DNA of 64,000 nt from the NCBI GenBank assembly GCA_964035575.1, contig OZ037888.1, positions 1,054,001 through 1,118,000 of the forward strand. Direction: 5' to 3'. The position numbers were made by a program, and so were the translations under genes. This DNA is from Rhynchopus sp. YZ270_cl-10. Its lineage: Eukaryota > Euglenozoa > Diplonemea > Diplonemida > Diplonemidae. Below are positions 55,363 through 64,000 of this stretch, one piece after another. Position 1 is the first letter of the stretch, and each line of letters opens with the position of its first letter. Below the pieces are notes generated by a model. The model saw only the letters and a list, made by a program, of their open reading frames with translations, had not been told where the DNA came from and did no database searches.

Positions 55363-58334
55363 CACGGGTTGCCTACGATCGTAGTACGATCGTTTACGAT
55401 CGTACCAAAAAACGATCGTAACGATCGTAAAATATCGTACTACGATCAACTACGATCGTACTACGATCGTAAACGATCGTAGTACGATCGTAGTACGATC
55501 ATTACGATCGTAGTACGATCGTAGTACGTTTGCCAAACGAAATAACGAATATCGCTTGAAATACCGTTCGATATTCCTTGCATGGTGTGCATGAAGCACA
55601 CACAAGGTATATCAAACGATAATCAATCAGATAAAACGTTACATCATTGGAAAATTGTTGGCACCGCCGCCCTGTCTTCGTATTTATTACGTCGACAGGC
55701 CAAACAACGTTGGGCTCAGAAGAAGCAGTGCTAGACAGTCACTGGGGATCAACATGAGAACCAACTCCCAACAACACAGGCTACCGAAGTAGCAGGTGGG
55801 GTGTTGCGGGTGTTTGGGGTGAAAGAAAATCGATTTTGGTAAGTTCCAGCAGAAAATTCTTAAGTTTGCACTAGTCGAGAAGGGTTACCACTGCTCACCG
55901 AGCGGTGCACCCATTTAAGGGTGGAGAAGCGTGACACGCACATACAAGTATGCACGTTACTTCAACAAAGGCTGAATTCTGGTAATTCTAAGGGATGTGA
56001 ATTACAGCCACCACATGGTTGTCATTAGGTTACTACCTTCGTCGTAAACGTATACAAAGGTTTCGCCCCCTTCTCTTTCATGCAAACTTAAGAAAATCCT
56101 GAAGTAACTACAACCTGGCGTGCGGGTACAGATGCATTGCTTTGTTCTTTCCTCAAAGTCATGTGTGATCTCTCGGGTCTGTACTAAAGTCAGTGTTTAG
56201 ATAAGCATCCACTTGACTCGTTCTAACAACCGTTGAAATCTAGAACAAAACAATACACTGCCCCTTCTCACACCAAGCCGCCATGCTTCAAGAGCATGCC
56301 CTGGGCAAAAATTACTGTGACAAAATTAGTTTTCTGGGGGAACGCAATATTTTATTGTGCCCAGTCCTCCGCAAGCAGAGGACAGACTTTCCGGATCCCG
56401 AAGTCGAATTTTTTTCACTAGCTATGCTCCCTGGGTTAATGGCTATAGCAGTGACTGACAGAGTGTTCCACTCCCCTTTCCACCCCATATGTTCGCTCGT
56501 TCTGCACAGTTGGTTCTCGATGTTGCACTCGCGATACCTGTTTAAAAGTGAAGTTGTGAGTGGTGGGGAATTTAAAGAAGGTGATTTCTTTAAAAAATAA
56601 GTTGGCCTGAGGGTGTAAAATATTGTTATGGAGACTTTTTGGAGGAAATACGAGTCGACGGCCTTATTTTGTTGAATATTCACCAGAAAGTTAAACATAT
56701 TTACATACCTTGTCTTGCGCCTTCGCTGCTGTCAAGGTGCCTTCTCTGGGTACCCAGTACCCAGTACCCATAATACCCAAAATAATTTAGGATAATACCC
56801 ACTGGGTATTATCCTTTTTTTTATTTGTTTCAATACTCCAAGGCAGGGATTTTTCTAATTCTGGATTGGGATTGGGATTTCGGAAAAATAAAAAAATTCC
56901 CTGAAAAAAATTCCCTGTTTTTCCCTACAGCAATTTCAGGTATATTCTACTCCACCCCACCCCCAGAGAGTTTCGCCTGTGGGATGCGATCGATCAACGC
57001 GATCAAATAAAGCGAAAAAAGGGGAAAAGGAAAAAAAAAAAGTCCCGGATTTTTGAGGAAAAAATTGGCTCTGCAGGCGGTTGCTGTAGTTGTGGGTGCG
57101 GATGTTCACGTCAGTTGCAGGCAAGCATCCAGCATCAGAGACATTTGAGGTTGTGCACAAGAAGAAGGAGAAGACGTGTCAATCGCATTCAATTATGAGG
57201 GTTGGAAGACGGAGGAGATCTCAAATGTTGCGTACCGTGGCTTCGCCAGGAACCTTTGGGTGCCATGACTGCCGTTTCTTTCATAAATGTACCGAGGTTA
57301 CTGATAAGGCTGACACACTACGGATTGTGGTTCACCCCTCCCCACCTGCCTTTGTGCATCAGAGGGGAGAAAGCGCCACGCCTCCCTGCACTGGCAGGGA
57401 GTCGCGCGCGCGAAGCGCGCGCAGCGACCGCTTTTACGGGGGGAAAGCTCGGGACCCCAAATGACCCCGGCGAGAGCCCTGACGACATATCGGGAAAATT
57501 TTTTTTCCCCCCCACAAAAAAGTCAAAAAACAGCCCAAAAACAAAACCAAAAAAACAGGGAATTTTTTGGATTGGGATTTCGGAATTTGGCCAAAAAGGG
57601 ACGGATTTAGAGATATCCTTGCTCCAAGGAATTTGCTAAGGAAAAGTCGATATTGTGCAGTAGTGCATATGGTTTACCCCCAGATCGTCAAAACACCCGA
57701 TTTTTGCGTTTTTTTGCACTTTTTGGTGCCCAAAAACCCAACTCAGGGGTCGAAATTTTCCGAAAAAAAAAATTTTTTTTTTGAGATTTTTCGATTTTTT
57801 GACAAGGCGCTGGCCCATACAAAATGCACTGGTGGTACAGAAAATGACTGGGGAATTAACTCTAGATGCTCAAAACAGCCCAATTCTTGCTTTTTTTGAC
57901 TTTTTGGTCCCAGAAGGGTACCTCGGGTGTAGTGAGCAGGCCTCAAAACACTTGTGAAAAAAAAAATTGGGATTTTTTTTTTTGAGATTTTTTCAAAAAT
58001 CGACTTGTCTTTGGTAAAAATCACGAAATTTTGGGTTCGCGGAACCGCGTTTTAGACCCCCCTAGATGCTCAAAAGTGCCAAATTTTGCTTTTAATGGCC
58101 TCAAATCGTCGAAATTAGCCCAAAAGAGGGCAAAAAAAAAAAAATCGAGGGTCTAGGTATGGAGAGCGAGCACCTTAGAAGGAGGATCGTACGATCGTAC
58201 TACGATCGTACGATCATAATACGATCGTAAGTACGATCGTACTACGATCGTACTTTGATCGTAGTACGATCGTAGTGCGATCAAAAAAGAGCTACGATCG
58301 TAAGAGATCGTACTACGATCGTAGGCAACCCGTG
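55363..58334. mobile_element. Nested inverted-repeat element with ACGATCGT arrays
   Basis: The left end CACGGGTTGCCTACGATCG is mirrored exactly at the right end (58316-58334). Both subterminal zones are dense arrays of the ACGATCGT palindrome (55374-55530; 58185-58320). A-tracts flank both ends. The interior carries R1 copy B and a stretch (57660-58150) related to 34497-34700 and 38030-38280. No gene. Confidence 0.7.
55660..56790. repeat. Segmental repeat R1, copy B
   Basis: Shares ordered blocks with 36700-37985: GACAGGCCAAAC, ACCAACTCCCA, CTGGGGGAACGCAATATTTT, GGCTATAGCAGTGACTGAC and CCTTCGCTGCTGTCAAGGTG, ending in GTACCCA repeats. It is the inner part of the nested element 55363-58334, which suggests that copy A is part of a related, less complete element. 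Confidence 0.5.
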
Positions 58335-58787
58335 AAAAAAGATAGATTTTTACACTGTACCCTAATTTTTTTTCGCCTGCGGCGCCATTTGTTTGATTTT
58401 TTTTTTGCTCCGCAAAAATCCCTATGTTCCCAATGTCCCTGGTCAACAGTGCTGAGAAATTTTGGGCACAAAAACAAGCTGACCCCCCAATCTTCCAACG
58501 ACAGTGACATTTATGTCAACAATTTTTAGAAATGTTGCGTACCGTGGCTTCGCTTGGGTGTCATGCCTGCCATGACTGCCGTTTATTTTGTAAATGTACT
58601 GGTGCAAATATCAATGAAGTGCCGAACTCCGAGAAATTCTCACATTCCGCCGGAGGCCCCCAACTTGAGCTAAGGTGGGGACCCGGGCGCGCGAAGCGCG
58701 CCCGGGCTCGCCACACCTATACAAAAACCCGCAAAACCGCAAAATCTCACCTATTTTCAGAGTTAGGTGAGATGCTGGGAAACACTG

Positions 58788-59393
58788 AAAAAAAAAAAAA
58801 AAAAAAAAGGACAGTCTCTTTGTGTTCCGTAGACCCCCAAAATCTCTCTTCTCTGTTGTGTGGACGTTTCATTGAATGAGTTTGCAGCTAGCGACTACCA
58901 TGTCAGTGTTAGCGTCCACAAAAATAATAAAATGGGGGACCGAAGAGAAAAAAAACGAGATTGTGGAAAACAAAAAAAATTGCAAGGGATTTTCTAAAAG
59001 CGAAAAAAAAACATTAAAAACGGTTTGACACAACAAAAAAGAAAGAAAAAAAAACAGCGTTCTGTATGGGTGTGCGATCTACGTATTCTAGCCTCCATCC
59101 CTTTTTATTTTTTTGGGTGATAATTGAGTACAATAAGGCTAACCTCTATTGAGGCGATTTTTGTCGATACAATAAAAAAAAAAAGATTGTCTCAATTTTT
59201 TCTTCTCTTCCCTCAAAGCCTCCACCAGTTCAGCAACCCACAGAGAAAGGTGGGGGAAAAGGCAATTTGCCTCCAAATTACCCAAAAAAAACACACACAA
59301 AAAAACATAGCCAAAAAAAATTTATTCTCTTGTTAATAGCGTGCCTGTCATCGCAGGTCTCTCGTCGTGTTCGAGAAGACATAGAGCACAGCA
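58788..59393 (+). other. Intergenic with GTCGA-hairpin motif
   Basis: A-rich sequence with TTGTCGATACAATAAAA at 59161, preceded by TTGAGTACAATAAGG. No gene. An acceptor-like TCATCGCAG at 59348-59356 precedes the next gene's ATG. Confidence 0.4.
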
Positions 59394-61149
59394 ATGCCTC
59401 CAGCGGAGGTCAAAGGTGTGGCAGAAGTAGTTGGGACAGAAGTGCAGCCCGTAGCGTTGGAGACAGATGTCGCTACGCCTGCAAACGCCCTCGATACAGC
59501 AGCGCTGCATCCTGAAGCCATGCAGCCAAAGACGGATGTTCTCGTATGCAAAACCAAAAATGAAATTCCCTCCTTCTTTATTCGTTCTTTGTTCTTTGTT
59601 CTTTGTTCTTTGTTCTTTGTTCTTTGTTCTTTGTTCTTTGTTCTTTGTTCTTTGTTCTTTGTTCTTTGTTCTTTGTTCTTTGTTCTTTGTTCTTTGTTGA
59701 TCACATTGATCCAGTTTTTTTTTAACAAAAGACCGAAAACCCGCGTCCTGAAGTACCGGGGAGGTGGAAAGGGAAGGGGAGACGGGAAGACTCATGACAA
59801 CCCGAAGAACGCGTCTTTCATTGTTGCAAGGTGACTAAGCAGAGGATGAGGATCATCTAATAAACCTTTTCTTCATTTCCAGACCGTCTTGCATACTCGC
59901 ACAAAATAATTCAAAAAAAGGGCGTTTTTGCATTATCAGCCCCACTTTATGTTCAACTTATCCTTTTGGGTAACCTTATCATCTTTTCCTTCTTTCCAAC
60001 AGGGGTACTTCGTTGTGACACTCTGTGCAATAGACATAGTACTGAGCCTGCGGCTGCTGAAGGTGCGCACCATGTTCGGTCTGCTGTTCTCCACATGCGG
60101 GTTGTACGGATCATCGTCCCGGAGGCAAGGTTTTATTCTTCTGGTATGTGGGTGGGGTGTGGGGAACAATGAAATACCCCCGTTCTTTATTTGTTTTTTG
60201 CTGATCACATCCATCCATGCTGAGGGGCGTGAGGAAAGATGGAAATCTACAGAAAATTGAAAGAAGAAAGAAGAAAGAGTGGAGTTCATCCTCGGGTGTC
60301 TACACTAATGCAACCAAGTTTTCAAAGAAGAAAAAAAATGGGGGAAAAAAACGCAAAACACACAACAGTACGTCGTGCATACGTTGTTTACGCTGGTGCG
60401 TGGTGTGATACATACAGGGACCGTGATGCTGCTGCACATCAACAACCTGCAATCGGAACGTGGTATGGGAAAAGTGATGCCTTTTTAGAAATGTCCTTTT
60501 GTTGCATGGTTGGGGTCCACCCCTGGTGCACCGGAATGCATTATCATTGCACTTTGTTGAATGATAGTGTATTGGCGAGGCGAGAGTCTTAGGCTTAGCT
60601 GAGCTTTTCTTCGCAGATTTTCTTGTATTTTTTTTGGACCACCTCCACCACCCACCTTGCAGGTCCTGAGGAAGACGAACTCACCTTCCAGCGGAGCCAG
60701 GACGCAAGCTACATGGCGATTGTTGTGCTCGGCTCTCTTGAAATGGTGGAGGCGCTGATTGCGAGCGCAGTCTACGGATTCTTTGTGCAGGTCAAAGGTA
60801 TCCCCAACACACCCTCAAACCACTCTTTTCACAGCTCTCCACAACCCCCCCGACTGCTTCTTCCCTTCTATTTACACATTCACCACTCACCACTCTCAAC
60901 ACCACCAACCTACCTACAGCCGAAGAACTACGCAATGCCGCTCTCCCCGACGGAGGAACCGGACAGTCCATGTCCACCTTCTACGCACCTGCAGAAGGGA
61001 CGTCACCCTCCGATACACATGCCGAAAACCTGCAGGGTGTGGCTGCTGCCGACTGCGCGACCAAATCCACCACGGGCACGTCCTCCGCACTTTCCGGCAG
61101 CCAAATCGGCCTTCTCAGGCGAAGAGGGAAAAAGACGGGAAGACGGTAG
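59394..61149 (+). CDS. Hypothetical ~213-aa membrane protein (four exons)
   Basis: Exons 59394-59543, 60003-60129, 60663-60797 and 60920-61149 join at phases 0, 1 and 1 into 213 codons plus stop. Exon 1 is an acidic, Ala-rich start (EVVGTEVQPVALETDVATPA). Exon 2 gives a hydrophobic GYFVVTLCAIDIVLSLRLLK and TMFGLLFSTCGLYG. Exon 3 gives PEEDELTFQRSQDASYMAIV and LGSLEMVEALIASAVYGFFV. Exon 4 is a Ser/Thr-rich tail ending RRRGKKTGRR. Two to three membrane helices are likely. The first intron contains a GTTCTTT microsatellite and an open stretch (59731-59831) that looks coding but does not fit the phases. No family is recognised. Confidence 0.6.
59584..59697 (+). repeat. GTTCTTT tandem repeat (7-bp unit)
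   Basis: About 16 exact copies lie in the first intron of the membrane-protein gene. All frames are open, which yields spurious FVLCSLF or EQRTKNK peptides. Confidence 0.95.
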
Positions 61150-62929
61150 AGCGACGGGGTGGGGGTTCTTCTAAGGTAGCTACGCAGGCTTGGGTTCGTC
61201 TATACCTTTTCTAATATTAACATTCCGTGGCGGTCGGGGGGGGGGTGGGGAGAGTAATGGTGCATGCTTTTTGTGGGAGCACTTCAACTATCCATTTTTG
61301 TGCAACACAAGCTGTTAGATCTGCAAGGCTTAGGTGCGCATTCTTGTGTTCATATTATGTGTCGTTGCTTCAGTAGACATTGTGTGCTGTATTTCTAGGA
61401 TACGTGGCTATTCTCTGAATTTCTAAATCATGTTAGGGCGACTACGAAGAGTCGGGGAAATGATTTGTGTGCCTTTTTGTTTTCCTGTCAAACTTCCTTG
61501 GTGCAAGCACTCCGGGTTTCGGCAAACCCTCCCAGCGGTGTTATGCACGATTTTTTTCAAAAATTTAACCGGACGATATTGAAGATAAAGACCTCCTTCC
61601 TCCTTCCCGTATCGGAGGGAGGGTGGTTGAAAGCAATCACCCCTACATACAAACATTACCTTGTATGGATCCTAGCCTTTGGGTCACTTTGAGTGTAAAG
61701 TACGAAAAACACAAACGTTAAAACCGTTTTAATCAGTTTGCATGCAAAAAAAAAAAAAACAGTGGAGATTGCACAACTGTGGCAACACAACCGAGGCAAC
61801 TACACTACTCCAACAATTTTTTCAAAAAAAAAATATTGAAAAAAACACAATTTGGGCTCAACCCCATGAGTGCGCCAGTGTTCTGTATCCCATACACACG
61901 GTGTTGCTATAGGTGGGGTGTTGTACATAATGGCATCTACGCGATGTGGCGGTGTGAAGGCGTTCGTTGCATTTGCATTGAAAAAAGGTTGCCACACAGC
62001 ACCTTCAGTTTTTTTTAAACCATGTTCCCTTTTTCTAAACCGCTTCCCCCACTCTACTAAGCATTTTTCAGTAACGAATAAAATACGGCATTTCTCCCAC
62101 TTTTTCGACATCAGTTTCTCATTGCCGTCTGTGCAGAGCGGCATATGGGGAGGGGGGGGGTTTTTTTTAAACGCACACTACGTGCTGCAGTAGAGTCAGA
62201 GTTTGCAGAATCGCAGGAACATGCTTGACGAAGAAGGGTCGCATCCTTGCGAGTTGGCCTCACTTAGCTCAGCAGCGGTTGCACACCTGTGGAACCGTTT
62301 GTAAAAGGAAATAAAAACTCGGCCTCATGAAATCAGTCCTCGCACCGCCCGCACTCCTTGCTGGTTCGCACTTCCTGCTCTCTTTCATACTCCGTGTCCA
62401 CATCAAAGGCCTCGGTGCAGGCCTTGTTCTTCTTCCGGCGGGCCTCGAAGTGATTATCTGTCGCAGTGTGGCGACTGAGCAGCAGCAGCAGCAGCAGCTT
62501 CCTCCTCCTGCTGCCTCAGGGCTGCAGCAGCAGCTTCCTCGCGTGCCCTGTCTCCTCTCTCGCTTGCCAGCATAGTGAAATTTCGTTTTGTTTCCAGCGA
62601 TTACTTCACTTTATGCTCAGCAATAAGTGTTTTCAGGCGTTTATTCGTCGGCATGTTCGGGACTCCGAGTAAGTCGCTTCCGAGAGGAAGTCGTTGATGG
62701 TGGGGTACATACAGGCTGAAGTGCAGGTGTGCCCCCCTTCCTGCTTCTGAGTAAGCGGGGTTTGGCACACACCCTCCAATTTAAAATAATCTACCCTAAA
62801 CCCACCCCCAGTGATGATAAAATACAGCTCCAATCCTCAAAAAATACAAAAAATACACCATAAAATACATCAATGCAACGAGGCCACCCACCAACCCTCC
62901 CCTCCCCTCCCATCACACTTCACCTCCAA
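61150..62929 (+). other. Intergenic; one short repeat and a minus-strand coding-like patch
   Basis: A GTGGAGATTGCACAAC-family copy lies at 61761-61836. At 62330-62575 the minus strand reads MLASERGDRAREEAAAAALR with QQEEEAAAAAAQ and, in a second frame, DNHFEARRKKNKACTEAFDV. The two would need an intron or a frameshift between them near 62475. A fragment similar to R1 (CCTGTGGAACC) lies near 62285. No complete gene. Confidence 0.35.
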
Positions 62930-64000
62930 ATGGAATGCGACGCACAACAGAAGTTTCTTTTGTCTGAGGTGCGTGCTGCGTTGTGGACTGTGAAAAGCGA
63001 GGTGGAAGCACTTGCCACAGAGTGGCTGCAACGTGCCGATGCATTGAGCGAGGCACTCTCCCCAGGCGGGCTGACGTTGCAGCTTCAACCAACCAACGGC
63101 GGAAAGCTACCACCCGAACCGAAGACACACTTCGCGCCCTGCACCACCACACCCATCACCAGCACCATGCAACGCAGGGCAACACGGCTTCCTGTGGTTG
63201 TCGGGCCGGCACAGCTCTACCTTGAGATTCCATGCGCACCACCGGAGCCTCCTAAGTGCAGAGCCAAACCTAAAACATTAAGTGCAAGACGACCACGTGC
63301 ACCTCCTCCACCACCACCTCCACCTCCAGCAGCACCACCACCACTGCCTCCTCCACATGAAGCTCCCCTTCCGATGGCAGAAACGAATAAGGCGGGGTTA
63401 GAGGTGAAAAAGAGCGAAACCCACTGTAGACACTGCAGCGCAGGAGGGTTGATGCGCCCAGGGATGGCGTTGGCTCCGAACAGAATGGTGTCGGTGAAGG
63501 TGCAGGCGACGACAGCTACGAGTACAATGGCAGTGTCGACAGAGGAGAGCAATCTGCAGGAGCACAACGGGCTTTTACATGCACGGCGTGGGGTGTATTC
63601 TGCCAGGACAGAGCGGAGTCCAGGTGGGCTGCAGAATATGGAAACAGAGACAGCTTCTCCGGAAAACGATGACGCCGCTTCTGACGCATCCGCGCTACAC
63701 CCCTTTTCACCAATATGCCCCGAAGGGACGACAGGGTTAGACATACAGCACAACAGGCCGTATCACAATAGCCTTCATTTCTATCAAAATTCGCGTCCAA
63801 AGGCGAATTTTGGGGTTCAAGTGGAGTTGCGAGGGAAGGTGAACCCGGAGCGTCGTCGCCAACGTAATGGTCTAGAGGAGAAGGGGATGCAGACGGAGCA
63901 GGCTGCGCCGCAGAGCATTTTCATCGCAATCCCGGAGGGCTCTGTCGAAGCACCCCGGGTGAATAGCAGTAAGAGCATCCACCAATCCGTTCCTATGCTT
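62930..64000 (+). CDS. Hypothetical proline-rich protein, partial (runs off the window)
   Basis: An uninterrupted 357-codon frame starts at ATG 62930 and reaches the window end without a stop. Residues 1-45 look helical (SEVRAALWTVKSEVEALATE WLQRADALSEAL in two parts). Residues ~122-143 are an almost pure proline run of the kind that binds profilin, SH3 or WW domains. A C-x2-C (CRHCS, ~166-170) follows, then a long disordered, charged region ending in QSIFIAIPEGSVEAPR. There is no signal peptide. The minus-strand frame across the same DNA (Gly-rich) is its shadow. No family is recognised, and the true 3' end is unknown. Confidence 0.6.
   Translation, partial: MECDAQQKFLLSEVRAALWTVKSEVEALATEWLQRADALSEALSPGGLTLQLQPTNGGKLPPEPKTHFAPCTTTPITSTMQRRATRLPVVVGPAQLYLEIPCAPPEPPKCRAKPKTLSARRPRAPPPPPPPPPAAPPPLPPPHEAPLPMAETNKAGLEVKKSETHCRHCSAGGLMRPGMALAPNRMVSVKVQATTATSTMAVSTEESNLQEHNGLLHARRGVYSARTERSPGGLQNMETETASPENDDAASDASALHPFSPICPEGTTGLDIQHNRPYHNSLHFYQNSRPKANFGVQVELRGKVNPERRRQRNGLEEKGMQTEQAAPQSIFIAIPEGSVEAPRVNSSKSIHQSVPML

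Larger units (their letters stand above)
54201..58787. mobile_element. hAT-like element, 4.6 kb, with nested element
   Basis: The ends CAGTGTTTCCCA and TGGGAAACACTG, continuing into GTGAGATTTT on both sides, are typical hAT-type termini. Both flanks are A-tracts of at least eight, consistent with an 8-bp duplication of A. The body has no transposase-like frame. It is interrupted by 55363-58334. It contains four copies of GCCTGCGGCGCC with TTTTTGCTCCGCAAAAA (starting 54526, 54610, 55281, 58375). Confidence 0.65.

Noticed and set aside
59322-59834. EQRTKNK-repeat and FVLCSLF-repeat proteins
   Set aside because: They are translations of the GTTCTTT microsatellite inside an intron.
63217-63753. 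178-codon Gly/Cys-rich minus-strand frame
   Set aside because: It is the complement of the proline-rich plus-strand gene that runs off the window end.
1-64000. CRISPR array or bacterial operon structure
   Set aside because: The short tandem repeats have no unique spacers, and the genes have spliceosomal introns, so the DNA is eukaryotic.
1-64000. Spliced-leader RNA gene
   Set aside because: No short exon followed by a donor, an Sm site and a terminator in the right order was found, although several repeats have an AATTTTT word.

Overview
The window looks like nuclear DNA of a unicellular eukaryote with a repeat-laden genome. Thirteen probable host genes can be modelled, eight of them with GT-AG introns whose phases join into single open frames. 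Donors strongly prefer GTAT. All thirteen host genes lie on the + strand. In twelve of them a pyrimidine-rich stretch ending in AG lies shortly upstream of the chosen ATG. Strict co-orientation plus acceptor-like AGs before start codons resembles the polycistronic, spliced-leader trans-spliced arrangement of Euglenozoa. Because cis-introns are common and conventional, a diplonemid-like organism is my best guess. This is inference, and no spliced-leader RNA gene was found.

Layout. 1-850: upstream region. 850-9507: a six-exon P4-type ATPase (phospholipid flippase) whose last intron (3.6 kb) holds a composite of inverted-repeat elements. 9.5-20.4 kb: gene-poor repeat territory with a tandem ~248-bp array, two copies of a 430-bp inverted-repeat element, a DNA transposon with a spliced BED-finger-like gene (11499-14009), a further inverted-repeat element and a ~170-bp tandem repeat. 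20.5-34.2 kb: gene-rich, with a KGD4-like small mitochondrial protein, a 120-aa protein, a 758-aa protein with a duplicated domain and a Tudor-like segment, a 99-aa protein and two single-pass membrane proteins. 34.4-41.4 kb: nested inverted-repeat elements, including a nearly perfect 1.2-kb palindrome. 41.5-49.4 kb: a CaaX-box protein, a 147-aa protein and a five-exon CDC50/LEM3 protein, the beta subunit that P4-ATPases need. 50-59 kb: hAT-like elements, one with a perfect 8-bp target duplication and one 4.6 kb long with another element nested inside. 59.4-64 kb: a multi-exon membrane protein and a proline-rich protein running off the end.

Functionally, the clearest link is that a flippase and a CDC50 partner lie in one co-directional array. 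Between genes and inside introns there are several families of short structured repeats. The most striking has a 7-base loop ACGAGAG on stems that differ between copies but still pair, placed just after a splice-donor-like GT.
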